This document shows, one piece after another, positions 44,801 through 58,067 of a stretch of 64,000 bases of DNA. Under the pieces are notes generated by a model. It was not told the origin of the DNA. It ran no database searches and worked only from the letters and a program-made list of their open reading frames with translations. The stretch covers positions 11,271,049 to 11,335,048 of the forward strand of contig NC_049987.1 of NCBI RefSeq assembly GCF_000003815.2. Direction: 5' to 3'. The position numbers and the translations under genes are program-made. The stretch comes from Branchiostoma floridae. Its lineage: Eukaryota; Chordata; Leptocardii; Amphioxiformes; Branchiostomatidae. The stretch's first letter is position 1; each line of letters starts with the position of its first letter.

Positions 44801-47800
44801 TAAAGTACTGTGTGTGAGTAGCTTGACAAACGGCTAAAGGGAAACATTCTGCATTTTGCGAAAATTTTGCCTTCCTAGTGTATGCATATATCTTTTCATG
44901 AGTTTCGTTAAGACCTGTGAGTGCACATGTCGTTTCCATCCCGCTCAGGAGCCGAGACACGCATTTGCACTATCCGACATGGGAATTAGTCGACTTTTGA
45001 CCTTATCAAACTTGCACAACATCATCTCGGGTTCTGGGCGTGCATTTAGAGCAGTTAGAAATTTTCTGCTTCACCACTATAGGAGGAAAAAAATTACACC
45101 GTTTGCCCTTTTCAAAGCACCTGCGTTACCACATCTTCTACCTAATCAGAATTCTATCAATTTACTTACGAGTAAATGATTTGGAAATCAATGTTGTAAG
45201 TATATTACCAAGAAAAATAGATAATAAAGATCTTTTCAACATGCAAAACTCCGTTTATAGCAAGGGTCTTTTTACTACCAAATGCTTACCCGTATACATG
45301 CAGATTGTCAGATAAGCAGAAATGTGAGGTCAGTTATCGTTAACGCTGTGTCTGTGAGCGTAACGCAAACAGAACTAGTGATTTTCTGGATGATCGGTGG
45401 TCTTCGCAACAAAATGGTATTACAACATATTCTAAAAATGTAACATTATCTATCGCGTTAAAATTGATTCTAGCGAAAGGTGATCTAACATCTTCTACAG
45501 GGAAATAGCAAAGTTTCCAATATGCCCCGGCCAATCTACATTATTATCAGGAGGTGAAAGAAGTTCTATTTTTGCGGCCCGGTTGGGGCACCTGTAAATA
45601 GAGCATATACCTGATAAGAAATGAAATTTCATTTTGTCGTCCTGATGGAATAGGTACAGATCGTTGTGTTGAACATACGGGCCTTTTTCATTGATTTATA
45701 GTGATATAGTTTGAAAATAACATTTTCTAACAGAATGCGAGGAATGTATCATGGCGACACATACACTATATAGAATAACGTACAAACGTAAAATTGCACA
45801 GTCATATCTACTCATCTTTCTCATTTATGGTCTGTCATGTGGAGCTAGTCAAAACGTTCGTTGCAAAACATATTTGTTCCTCTACTTCTGACTGTGAGAA
45901 GTTATGTACACAATTTTATCTGCCTATCTTGTACTTAATAACTCTAAACGTGTTTTGTTCAGACCTGTACTTGCACTGTATGTTTTTTTTATTCATATTT
46001 CTTTAACTTAAAGAGAATGAGACGGAAAGCAGACCCTGCTTATCGAGGTCTTCTCCTCATGTACATAAACAAAATAAGGACACACATACAGGACTACAAA
46101 ACGCTAAATAACAAAGGCAAGAGATGATGATAACGACATGAAATAAAACAACAAGAAATCAAATAAAAAAGTGACGTGTAGCTGGCATACAAACTTAGAA
46201 GTAATCAAATAAGGATATAAGTCAACTAAAACAACCTCTCTATTGAACACAAGACATAACAACATGAAAATAAACAAGGAATCAAATAACAGAGAGGTTA
46301 CACACGGTATGGTTACAACGTGCAACAATGGTCTTCATCCATTAGATCAGACATCAACAAAAGAGTCTTTCGTCTTCCACCAAAGTTCAGCAAAATTTTC
46401 AATATTTCTTCACCTTCCGCCCCTTGGAACGCCCTCAGGATTTCAAACGACAAAGCCTGACGCTAAGATCAACACTAAACGGCATCCCGTATCTTTTCAA
46501 CACTTGCCAAATAGCGCTTTGGGGTTTAATCTATTAATTAATTTTCTGGTAGCTTTCTAAACGGTGTTTTGGGAATTATATATCAAATCATTGTCTTGTT
46601 CTGTAGGGCAATTGCATACTTTTAGATGTATGATGAATTTATTTGGAATTTTATCTAAAAGGCTTTGTCATTAAATCAACGCTGACGATTATTATGTATG
46701 GAACCAACTCTATGAGCTTACACAACATGGGAACCATAAGTAAGTAGAAGGATTTGAATAATACATTTATTGTTATAATTACTTTGAAGAACGAAAGAAC
46801 TATGAGAGGTGGAATACGATACTCTGCATTATGTACACACCCAATGATCTCGCAACATACGCTACAAAATGCCAACTTATTAGACTTAGTTACAGGTTAT
46901 CGGATACTCGTGCATTATATCCGTACAGCGACAGCCACAGTAACTGTATTTTGCCGCTTATCACTCATAAGCAGGATTTTTTTTTAATATTGTAATGCAT
47001 AGATTTATATGATGCCATGGTAAGCATCATTGGTGAAAGGAGACATATGTAACCCTCTCGTAACCATACAGCTGTGGTGTGTGTGGGGACAGCGGACAAG
47101 TCAGACGTTTCATCGCTCGTAGAACTTTCCTAGTACAAGTAGCTAGCTACGCAGATGAAACAATTTGTTACAAAAATGCATTTTCCATCTTATCTGAATA
47201 ATACCTACATGCACAGTGCTACATGTTGGTGCTTATTGGCGATTAGTTTCTGAAAAATGATACGGTAGGAACTACCATGCTGATGCTAGACTCATAGCTG
47301 TTATCAGCTCGCCTCTCCCGGAACATAAACCACCATTCCAAGATAACCTGCGCGTTCCCACTTACACTGTGATCAATCCTTTGTCCTTGGAACGGAATCA
47401 CCCCACTCTTTGGGCCAGAGATCAGAGTAATCTTATCACGTACCTTCCCATCAAGTGGCCGGTTTCCTACCAGGAAATTTATTGAAACGACTACAGGAGA
47501 GGTAATCTATTGGCCGCTGCACTGCACACCAGATCGGTCTTCATCGCCTTCTGCCTACGGTCTGTTCCACGGGCTTCCGCACAGAGGACCAGGAGGATCA
47601 GTTTCAGGTTCAGCAATGGAATTAGAGCTTTCTCTAACCGGACTAGAATCGATCCTAAGTCAAATTGTTTTCGAACTTCCAGCCAATCTTAAACGGATTA
47701 CACATAAGTAAACCAGAACTTCGCTACTTAGACAATAGTTTATCGGATATACTTCCACTTTCAGTCGCACACTACCACTTCCCCTTAGATGTAGAAGTAG

Positions 47801-50424
47801 ATGGTTATCTTACACGATACTACATTTTCTCTATGTGCGCATCAATAACATGCAGATACCTATTGATAAAGGGACAGATGTATGGATATAGAGGACCTTT
47901 CCTGTAAATATGTGAGGATGCAGCCCTTCCTATAGGTGCGTATCAAAGACTGCATCTTCCAGACGGCAATCAACAACATGAACGCAAGCTTCATGATAGT
48001 TTCACACAAATACGTTATCAACCCAGGTATCATATAAATTACATTTTTCTCAAATGTGGACCCAGCAAGAAATCTTATCATCCACAGCTGTTTCTACTTG
48101 TTGGATATGCAGATTGAAATGTTGACAGCTTCTGTGCGAGAAAAGCAATGCCGTAGAATCAGAAGCAGCAATGATTAATCATGATGTCGTTGAGAAGCGT
48201 TAACCCACAGTAAGCCTTAGCTCCAGGCTCGCTGTTCCCACATTGGGGACTCGTAATTGATAGACCCCGAAGTCTCCACTATCACATCGACGGGAAGACG
48301 CCATTCTAGAAAGCCGTACACGATCTCAGCGTGATCCCAAGCATGTCCCAGTCATTTGTCTATCCTTGCAGTTGTGCACCAACGACTTGCTTCAGTCAGT
48401 GGGCATTCCTCTAACTGATCATTGGCTTTATTGTGTGACACGGAATTCAAGAATAGAAAGTGTCAGGTGGTGATAGTGGAGCAATAATTAAAACGGGTGT
48501 AAAATTAATGACGAAGCGAGATAGGGTAGAACGCAAGCCCGAGCAAGTGAAAATCTCGTTAATTGTCAATATAACTCCGTATCTATCATCGTAGTCAAAA
48601 TTACGATGATTGTAATTGTTTACTTCCTAATCATATAATGGTATATCATTGAGTTTTATTGAATATGAGAACTATTATGCAGTCGAAGCGTACAGATTGT
48701 TTCTTTTCATCATGATAAGATGCATGGTAACAACTAGTGGTTTACGTTTCCAATGTACTTCTGTTCCGATCAGGTAACATTCTGCGATTTTTATTACATA
48801 TGCTTATGAGGAAAACAAATACCTATAACAGTCATATGGCTGTAATTATTAGCGTTGGAACGTCAGTGTCGACGGAATATGCTGGGACATACTGGGACAT
48901 ATATTGCATGAAAATGGGGTCGGATTTCAATTAAGCGTCATTATATCGCGATTCGCGCGTCATTATTTTTGCATGCAAAATACACATAACAATGTAAACT
49001 ATTCAATCATATCCAATCAAAAACATACTTCGAATAGCTTGGTAGATACATGATATGGTTCTACAATTAAACAATGTCCCTGTATGCCGTAGAAAACACT
49101 TTATACAATATTCATTTCTAAAAAAAATTATTCAGCTTGGAGATGAAATATCCATCAAAATGTTAATGATCATGAAAACTGCTCAGAGCAATGCCGTCTG
49201 TAATGAAAGCAGGTTGACATCACTGTTACAAAGAGTAATAGGTTGTGGTCCATAGCTGACGGCATATTGGATTCTATGGTTCTAAACAAAGACGGATGAA
49301 AGAAGACCGATGCGTTTTTGAAGACGTAAGATAATTATCATTAGTATCAGTTCTTAAGAGAAATGCGTCTTTTGTTAGAATTGCAAAAGCGCAGCCTTCA
49401 TGTGCAAGACATTTTTAGTCTACATTATCAATCAGCTGCTTCGTTCCTGTAGATAATACTACAGAAAGGCTCTATCGTGTAGATTGCCAGCTATCGTTAG
49501 AAACTGTTCATCTTACAAGCATAAGTGTTGAGACTCAATATTAAAGGGTTGATGACTAAAAAAAAAACAATTCAAGTGCTTAGGCATTCATAAAAGCTAC
49601 GGACGTTATTCTGCCATGGCCAAAGTGCACGTAAAATTTGACAAATGCGATTGGGATGGAAAAAAAAAACAACTCCCTACGCCTACGAACTGGGCATTGG
49701 ATATGGTGGGAGGATTTGACGTAAGAAGCAGCTTCCCCCGCAAAAAGTAGCATTTTCAATAACGTACATTATCGATAATTGAAAGAAGGGTCTCGTACCT
49801 TGACACTGTGTCTCAGCGTTTGGAATCCTCCATGAGCATAGACCCTGCACCCGGTGTTCTCAACTCGGATCATCACTCTTTATCACCGTATCACATTTTA
49901 AAGATTCCTGTGACTATCTTCATCCACGAGAATACTTTCTACTATCAGGCCTCTGTACCACAATCCGGCCTATGCACAAGAACACCTTACCCGGCGGACT
50001 AGCAGAGGGAGCGGCATACAGGACGTCCGGCTTGGGTACATGTACATACGGACGTGTAGCTGGGCGCTACTTCATGTTTATGTATTCATGACGGTGGGGA
50101 CCGATCAGTGATAGTTCAGGGTCGGTTTTGTGACTAATATCTACAACCTGTGCACCATAAATCGTCTGAAGAGATACTCTGCTTCCATAGAAGCTGTAGA
50201 ATCGAAACAGCCATATATTTTTCAAATCATTTTGATATTTTTCTCAGCGACACATATTTGCCTGAGCCTGTGTCATTCGATTTTGCCAGCGTTCTTCCTG
50301 GCCTTTGCATGTTGGATGTAGACTTTAAAGTTACAAGTAGATGTGCTTATTAGCGAAAGAAACATTTTTTTTCGAAAACTACTCTCAACAGTGTAAATGA
50401 ATTAAAGCAATAAGTTAGCATAGC
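38806..50424. other. no gene recognised
   Basis: About 11.6 kb of AT-rich DNA upstream of the mGluR1/5 coding start. It presumably holds the promoter and any 5' UTR exon, which I cannot place. Open frames are short and without recognisable families. Confidence 0.45.
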
Positions 50425-50449
50425 GCTGACGTTTCGATGACATCGTCAG
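50425..50449 (-). ncRNA. hammerhead-like motif, Penelope-type repeat 1
   Basis: Minus strand CTGACGATGTCATCGAAACG then TCAG. It has a CTGANGA box, a very short stem and GAAAC. Core resemblance only; stems I and III are not established. Confidence 0.4.
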
Positions 50450-50455
50450 AAGGCA

Positions 50456-53222
50456 GAGATTGTAATGCATGCTTAGACCCCCTAGGCCATTGCAATGTGT
50501 CACCATCCATCCAAGACGTGATAAAAAAATGAAAAGGATATCAAATATTATATATAATAGGCCATCCGTGAGAAATATAATTTATATACTCAACCTGGTA
50601 ATTCCCTGTGGAAACGTTTACCCAAAAAGTCATCATACTTCTCGTGGGGAATAGTATTTCAAGGAAAGCAGATGTTACATTTCTCATATTCTAATCCCAT
50701 GGCTCAGAAATCCCACAAAACAATATTGAAAACAATTTATCATTATTTGAGAGATAGATGGTCTTTTAAATGTCATTCAAATGTCATTCGGCCACTTGCG
50801 TTAAAAAAACTCCTGTATGTGTCATAGATAAAACAGGCCAATTTTCATTTCATCTGGTACAACCAGGCTGAAAAATACCCCTCTGTGTCGTACCCATTGG
50901 GATAGCGTTGGCCTAGTCTGGTATTACCTGGTCGTTTATCCCCAGCCTCCTGTAAAGTATAGTAATAACAGCCCAAGCTAGGAAGTGTTTAACAAGTTAT
51001 GGATAAAATATGTATAATACCGTCATATTGCCTATTCAGTGTAGGTTAACAAACCCTTTCCAATATGTTCTGATAGCAAAGACAACAAAACACACAAAGC
51101 GCCAGAAAAATAGCTTCGTTTCTATAAAATTCATCAAGCGATCTATCAAAGGCTAGCTCTCAGAAAGAGCGCGGCGAGAGCGCCGTCGACGTCCTAGTGG
51201 AATATGGGTATAAATAATAAATACGGCTACTGACTTACGCGAAAAAAATGGACAATATCAAAAGTCACCACAGATGTCAATTTTGTTTCAATTTGACGAG
51301 ACCGTCATGTGATGTTCGAGTTGAGAGGGTGGGGTGGAATCCCAATGATAAATCTATCCGACTTTTTCTTAGCTGGACCAAAGGTTCAAGGAACCAAAAT
51401 TATCGGTATTATAAGAGAATACCTTCTATTTGTACAAGGTCATCCATTAGTTAGAAAAAGACAGTTGTACCAACCTAACATATAACTTTGTTTGCTTAAT
51501 AACGTTTTTGTACTATCCAGCAATATGCCGTTTATTTTCAGCATCGGTAGGTCGGATTTACATATATTTGAAAGTTTGCAACCAGAATTATATGTTCATA
51601 CTTTACTTAAAGTTAATCAAAAAGCTTTACTCTGATAAGTATTAAAATCACCAAAGACTATATGTATCGGACTTTAAAAGCTAAAACAGCTTCAGGATAA
51701 ATGTAAGCATAATTCGAGCTTTATTTTACTTTTAGTGTTTGGGTTTTCAGAGACAGCATTACCATCCGTACCATCCAATGAAGAAACTTTAGGATTTCGC
51801 TTCTAAATCAACAAACACCAGTAAAAGCTTTCTGTTATCAAAGTAATATCTGCGAAAAAATCCCCATGCCGAATAGCAATAAAAACGACTCAACGGATTA
51901 CAACTATGTTTACTTTCCATAGTTTAAAAGCGAAATCCCCATCTGGAGACTTAGATTTTTATCTCCCAGCCCCCGCCTTGATGTGGTTGACATCCAGGTT
52001 TTACCGTTTTGTTCAGACCGTGGCGGCAACCTACATCTTTTAATGGACGTTAAAGACGGGAGGCTGAAGGGCGCTGTTTTATTGAACACTTACTGGATGG
52101 AGATCATCAATTATCTCTGACAATGATGTTCACGTTCAAAGTCACCGTCACAGCGCGACTACCGTTGTGCTACATTAAGTTTATTGTACTTTACCAATGG
52201 TATCAGTAGGGACAGGACAAAGAGGTTCCGGTATAAGACAATGCCTGAAGATTTACTGTAGATAGGTATAAGACACAAATTGAGCGGGTATCTCACTGAA
52301 GATACGACACATCGGCTGCATTTTGTATGATATACCCAGCATGAAATCGAAGGTTACACATATCCGTTTTTGGTGGCAGTGAGAGTGCAGCGCGATTTCC
52401 GCGTAGTGGAAAGGGGGGGGGGGGGGGCTCGTACATACACGGGAAAGTCATTAAACAGAAGGGACAGAAAATAGTGCTGACGTCCTTGCTTCACCCCAAC
52501 TGTGCACCCATGTGTGAGATACGGATGAACCACGTTCCGGAGGAGCGAATATCAATAAATTCACCAGAAAAGCCCGAGCTCATAGCTTCATCACCAGGGA
52601 CGGAGGGTGAGCGAGAGAGGATCACGGAAATGCTAACAGAATTTACAAGACATTTGACCTTAATTTAAGGTCACGTCTGTGAAATAAATCGAGTTTTTAA
52701 TGTCAAATGTTATGAAATGTATGACTGCGACAGCATAGTAAGATTAGTTGGAAAATTGCACTTTTACATACCAATAAGGATGACTGGAACCCAAACATTA
52801 CGAATATAGCCAATGTATTTTTCATGGAAATCCATAGACATCCATTAGGCCAAGAAAGCTGTGGACGTTAAGATTTTATGACATTTTTCTCGGTACTCTT
52901 AAGAAGCATCAGTCTCTGCCTCCCGATCCCACTCGCACTCCTTGACATTTGCACACGTCAGACGTACATTAACCTCAGACTTCGGCAGGTAGACGAAAAG
53001 ATAACTTATGGACTTATGCTGTACTTATATATGGTGACACACCTACATGTACGTGTGTACATTTTTATAGTTGAATTAGACAAGCGGTAACTTTATGAGA
53101 ACATACTGTAGGAAAGGAGTTCCGACTTAACAAACAATTTGCTTCGTTGATGACGATTAGACAATAAGTCAATAAGATATACCAAAAAGCAGTTACTTAA
53201 GAAACTGGAAATGATTTTGGAA
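50456..53222. other. no gene recognised
   Basis: Includes a G homopolymer of about 15 nt at 52411-52426. Otherwise unassigned. Confidence 0.45.
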
Positions 53223-53266
53223 ACGGTCAGACGTTTCAGACAGCCGCCCGGTGTCTTTCGTCAGTG
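53223..53266 (-). ncRNA. hammerhead-like motif, Penelope-type repeat 2
   Basis: Minus strand CACTGACGAAAGACACCGGG then CGGCTGTCTGAAACGTCTGA. CTGACGA, stem AGACA/TGTCT and GAAAC follow in hammerhead order. There is one extra A before stem II. Confidence 0.5.
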
Positions 53267-53748
53267 ACACTGCAGAAATCTTGTTGTATGTTGGTGAGAG
53301 TTTTTATATCCTAGCTGTGAATTGATATGCAAAAGAGATCTAGTTGTCGAACAGGCTTATCCTAACTATATGAAATAAACAATTTGCTTCGTCCATCATA
53401 ATCTGCATTTTCAACCTATATAGTATATAACTTATCAATTGTAGTAATTCCATGATGAAAATTCAATATCATTACACATTCCTCTCCTGCTTTCATTACA
53501 GCGAAGGCATGTCAATTTTAAACCTGAGATTCAAAGCATTCAGTTTACTTTTACTTCATTTACCTACCATCAGACCATCAGAGCCCTTCTTCAAGAGTTA
53601 TAAACAATAACAACGTACGTTTATAAATATGATATGATAATGAGAATGCAGTGTTTGTTTCAGGTTGTTGCATGATACCTCTCACATCAACAGGTCTGTA
53701 TAGATTCTACAACACTTGGCATTTCCAGTACCAACAAGGGCAACGTCA

Positions 53749-54736
53749 NNNNNNNNNNNNNNNNNNNNNNNNNNNNNNNNNNNNNNNNNNNNNNNNNNNN
53801 NNNNNNNNNNNNNNNNNNNNNNNNNNNNNNNNNNNNNNNNNNNNNNNNNNNNNNNNNNNNNNNNNNNNNNNNNNNNNNNNNNNNNNNNNNNNNNNNNNNN
53901 NNNNNNNNNNNNNNNNNNNNNNNNNNNNNNNNNNNNNNNNNNNNNNNNNNNNNNNNNNNNNNNNNNNNNNNNNNNNNNNNNNNNNNNNNNNNNNNNNNNN
54001 NNNNNNNNNNNNNNNNNNNNNNNNNNNNNNNNNNNNNNNNNNNNNNNNNNNNNNNNNNNNNNNNNNNNNNNNNNNNNNNNNNNNNNNNNNNNNNNNNNNN
54101 NNNNNNNNNNNNNNNNNNNNNNNNNNNNNNNNNNNNNNNNNNNNNNNNNNNNNNNNNNNNNNNNNNNNNNNNNNNNNNNNNNNNNNNNNNNNNNNNNNNN
54201 NNNNNNNNNNNNNNNNNNNNNNNNNNNNNNNNNNNNNNNNNNNNNNNNNNNNNNNNNNNNNNNNNNNNNNNNNNNNNNNNNNNNNNNNNNNNNNNNNNNN
54301 NNNNNNNNNNNNNNNNNNNNNNNNNNNNNNNNNNNNNNNNNNNNNNNNNNNNNNNNNNNNNNNNNNNNNNNNNNNNNNNNNNNNNNNNNNNNNNNNNNNN
54401 NNNNNNNNNNNNNNNNNNNNNNNNNNNNNNNNNNNNNNNNNNNNNNNNNNNNNNNNNNNNNNNNNNNNNNNNNNNNNNNNNNNNNNNNNNNNNNNNNNNN
54501 NNNNNNNNNNNNNNNNNNNNNNNNNNNNNNNNNNNNNNNNNNNNNNNNNNNNNNNNNNNNNNNNNNNNNNNNNNNNNNNNNNNNNNNNNNNNNNNNNNNN
54601 NNNNNNNNNNNNNNNNNNNNNNNNNNNNNNNNNNNNNNNNNNNNNNNNNNNNNNNNNNNNNNNNNNNNNNNNNNNNNNNNNNNNNNNNNNNNNNNNNNNN
54701 NNNNNNNNNNNNNNNNNNNNNNNNNNNNNNNNNNNN
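53749..54736. other. assembly gap (988 N)
   Basis: Run of unknown bases. Open frames crossing it mean nothing. Confidence 1.
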
Positions 54737-55521
54737 CATGCACCCTGTTAGTTTTCACAAGAACAGACGTTTTCGCTACATCAGGTGCAACTATTCGCAC
54801 GACGGCTCTCCTTCTGGGATCCCAAAAGTTCCGCGCTCCTTTAACACTGAATAATCGGCTTTAATAAAGACGTCTTTGATCTTTCCACGCAAGAATGAAT
54901 CTTTTCCTTAAGTCCTTCTTTATGAGATACATGAGATTCAGAACGCCAGACTGTGTGCTTAATACTATCAGCTGTTCGCATGCGTGCATTAACCCGTTTC
55001 CTCCATACTGTCAAAGGCGTGTGGAGTCATGTATCTCATGCATCACGCCTGCCTGTCCGTATTACACTTGGCAGGTAACAGACGGCTTCCAGTCAACCCA
55101 GTCTGGAGTACAGACGCTCCTCAGGAGCTCACGAAAAGGACGTCGCTTTTTATCAGTTATTTCTGAAATGCCTAGCTAACGGCCACAGTACTAGTGCAGG
55201 CAGATCTGTTCTGGGTGAATTACGTCTGTCTTAATCTTATCAAGTCAAAACATTTCTCGGATTTCCGCTTATTGAATAAAAAAGAATCAACGTCACATTA
55301 GCTAGATTTGGTTCCCGTACCTTATAGAGCTAAAGCTGGTCTTGTTTTAACGTTTTCACTGACACTTATCAACAACTACAACTAGTACTAGACCAATGAT
55401 GTGGTGTAACAATCATTTTCAAACCTGCAGTTAGTTGCACTCATCCTAACTGCCCCGAAACCTGGGACTTCGCCATACAATATCAAAAGTGCTAATATTG
55501 CACATCAGTGCATACAAATGA
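54737..55521. other. no gene recognised
   Basis: Short stretch between the gap and the LINE fragment. Nothing supported. Confidence 0.5.
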
Positions 55522-55895
55522 AATTCACCAGCATGTATTGAAGACGAATATCACTTTATGGTTGCATGTCCCAAATATTCTGATATACGAAATTCTCTGT
55601 ACACAAGGCTGTCATCTTATACACAAGGATTTACCTCAATGGACCTGAAGTGCAAATTCAAATACATCATGACATGTGACAATCCCTGCATGGCAGATAT
55701 AGGAAAATATATCAAAGAAGGTTTAGACATTAGAAATTCCTCCAATGATTGTAAAAGCCTCCAACAACTGTAAGAAACTTATCCCATACTACATCTTCTG
55801 TATTAGTTAGATAAGCGTTAAGTTATAGAACTGTAGTTATGTAGATGCCATACTTTGTACCCCGTACAATTGTTGTGCAATAAAACTATCATATT
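55522..55895 (+). pseudogene. non-LTR retrotransposon ORF2 C-terminal fragment and 3' tail
   Basis: After an in-frame stop at 55519 the frame reads NSPACIEDEYHFMVACPKYS then DIRNSL to a stop at 55773. EDExHFxxxCPxYxxxR is the usual end of LINE ORF2 proteins beyond the reverse transcriptase. The 3' UTR ends gtacaattgttgtgcaataa. It is 5'-truncated and inactive. Confidence 0.8.
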
Positions 55896-56455
55896 ACGTA
55901 CAAGACATCAACTCATCAAATCGATTAATGACGCCACCTGGCAAACGTACGACATAACATCTTGTGTGCGTCGTAAAATATCATAAAACGCTCATTTGAT
56001 ATGAAGATTTTAACGATGCCGCCGGCAAACACGCCAGTGTGTGCACTGAGCAGATGTTAAGGGGAGTTTATCGTCCAATTCTAATGATAGTATTAACACA
56101 GGAGACGAGGGCGCTGTGCCATAAAGCCGCACATCTGTCTTCAGAAGGATGGTACTGTCCCTACAACCATGGTATCAATCATATGACGTAACTTCCAATA
56201 ACTATCGTCTTTACAAGATAGTAACCACGCTTAACAGCTGTTATGCAAATCCAGTGCTGTGGCTAAATTGGTTCAAACGAGTGGACCAATCAAGGAAAAC
56301 GTGTAGTGCAATCAGAACTCTGGCTTACCGGCCACAAACCTTTTTGAATATTACAATGTTTAGGTTCCCCCAGAATGTAACGTACTACTACGTATTATCA
56401 ATCCGGGCACGGATGACTTTTAAAACAAGGGTGAATGGGCGGTTGTGCCGCTACC

Positions 56456-57103
56456 NNNNNNNNNNNNNNNNNNNNNNNNNNNNNNNNNNNNNNNNNNNNN
56501 NNNNNNNNNNNNNNNNNNNNNNNNNNNNNNNNNNNNNNNNNNNNNNNNNNNNNNNNNNNNNNNNNNNNNNNNNNNNNNNNNNNNNNNNNNNNNNNNNNNN
56601 NNNNNNNNNNNNNNNNNNNNNNNNNNNNNNNNNNNNNNNNNNNNNNNNNNNNNNNNNNNNNNNNNNNNNNNNNNNNNNNNNNNNNNNNNNNNNNNNNNNN
56701 NNNNNNNNNNNNNNNNNNNNNNNNNNNNNNNNNNNNNNNNNNNNNNNNNNNNNNNNNNNNNNNNNNNNNNNNNNNNNNNNNNNNNNNNNNNNNNNNNNNN
56801 NNNNNNNNNNNNNNNNNNNNNNNNNNNNNNNNNNNNNNNNNNNNNNNNNNNNNNNNNNNNNNNNNNNNNNNNNNNNNNNNNNNNNNNNNNNNNNNNNNNN
56901 NNNNNNNNNNNNNNNNNNNNNNNNNNNNNNNNNNNNNNNNNNNNNNNNNNNNNNNNNNNNNNNNNNNNNNNNNNNNNNNNNNNNNNNNNNNNNNNNNNNN
57001 NNNNNNNNNNNNNNNNNNNNNNNNNNNNNNNNNNNNNNNNNNNNNNNNNNNNNNNNNNNNNNNNNNNNNNNNNNNNNNNNNNNNNNNNNNNNNNNNNNNN
57101 NNN
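56456..57103. other. assembly gap (648 N)
   Basis: Run of unknown bases. Confidence 1.
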
Positions 57104-57175
57104 TTAGTGGTTAACCAGTTTTTCTAGTTAGCTGTACTGGTATTGAATTGTTCTGACTAGTTCATTCTGCTTTTG

Positions 57176-57212
57176 CTGAAGAAGAGTGATGGATGTCACT
57201 CGAAACGTCCGG
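57176..57212 (+). ncRNA. hammerhead-like motif, Penelope-type repeat 3
   Basis: CTGAAGAAGAGTGATGGATG then TCACTCGAAACGTCC. CTGAAGA, stem GAGTGA/TCACTC and GAAAC. Again one extra A before the stem. Confidence 0.5.
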
Positions 57213-57356
57213 AAGTAAATATCCGTTTTTATCCAGTTGTAGAGATTGAATTGTATTTGAATATTGCTTACCTGGATGTCTAACCTTCATAAACGTTGAA
57301 GAAAGTTGTTTTCACCTAACTTAGCATGAAAGTTCATCTGTGTTGGTAGAATACAT

Positions 57357-57484
57357 TATAGAAATTGCTAAACTTTCTTTCCAACACTGAATTAATATAG
57401 GGACTTATAGGGAGTTCGACCGAAAATTTAGGGTAAGCCCCTATATTAATTCAGTGTTGGAAAGAAAGTTTAGCAATTTCTATA
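57357..57484. mobile_element. foldback palindrome, 51 bp nearly perfect arms
   Basis: Arms 57357-57407 and 57434-57484 differ at one or two positions, with a 26 nt loop. GTTTTCACCTA occurs on both sides, at 57309 and 57487. Confidence 0.92.
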
Positions 57485-57676
57485 TTGTTTTCACCTATGT
57501 AACATGCTAAGCGATGTGTCACATTTCAGTTGCAACGAGGTCACTTCCCAACTGTTAAGCAACAAATTAAAGCAGCACATCAACGAACTTGTAAATCTTA
57601 ATATATAACCCCTAATGTGCTTTCTTTCTTCGTCTCTCAACGTTACGTTATGTCAAGGTTTACATTGTATGACCTT

Positions 57677-58067
57677 GGGGAACGGAAATATGGCCTTGTG
57701 TCATTGCCAATTCTTTTCACCAATTTCCTCGTATCCAAATGCGTCAGTGCTTTTTGCGACAAAAAGTCCGGTGGATGACAGATCCAGCCCAAACGGGGAA
57801 CGGGAATATGGTATTGAGTCTTTGCGAATCCTTTCACCAGAACATTGAATAGGGAAAATCTTTCCTCGTATCCAAATGTGTCATTGTTTTTACGACAAGA
57901 AGCCCGGCGGATGAAAGATCCAGCCCAAACGGGGAACGGGAATATGGCCTTGTGTTATTGCCAATTCTTTTCACCAAATCATTAAATAAGGAAAATATTT
58001 CCTCGTATCCAAATGCGTCAGTGTTTTTTTGCGACAAAAAGCCCGACAGAAGACAGATTCAGCCCAA
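57677..58067 (+). repeat. three-copy tandem repeat, unit about 136 bp
   Basis: Units start GGGGAACGG at 57677 (118 bp, with an internal deletion), 57795 and 57931. They share TTCCTCGTATCCAAATG, GACAAAAAG and AGATCCAGCCCAAA. Confidence 0.9.

Noticed and set aside
53651-54864. Long open frames across N runs (also 56149-57127)
   Set aside because: They are open only because N codons are not counted as stops.
54895-55179. 94-codon cysteine-rich open frame
   Set aside because: No signal peptide, no family pattern and no splice context that I can support; cysteine content alone is not enough.
57677-58067. CRISPR-like array
   Set aside because: Three long adjoining repeats without spacers, in animal DNA.
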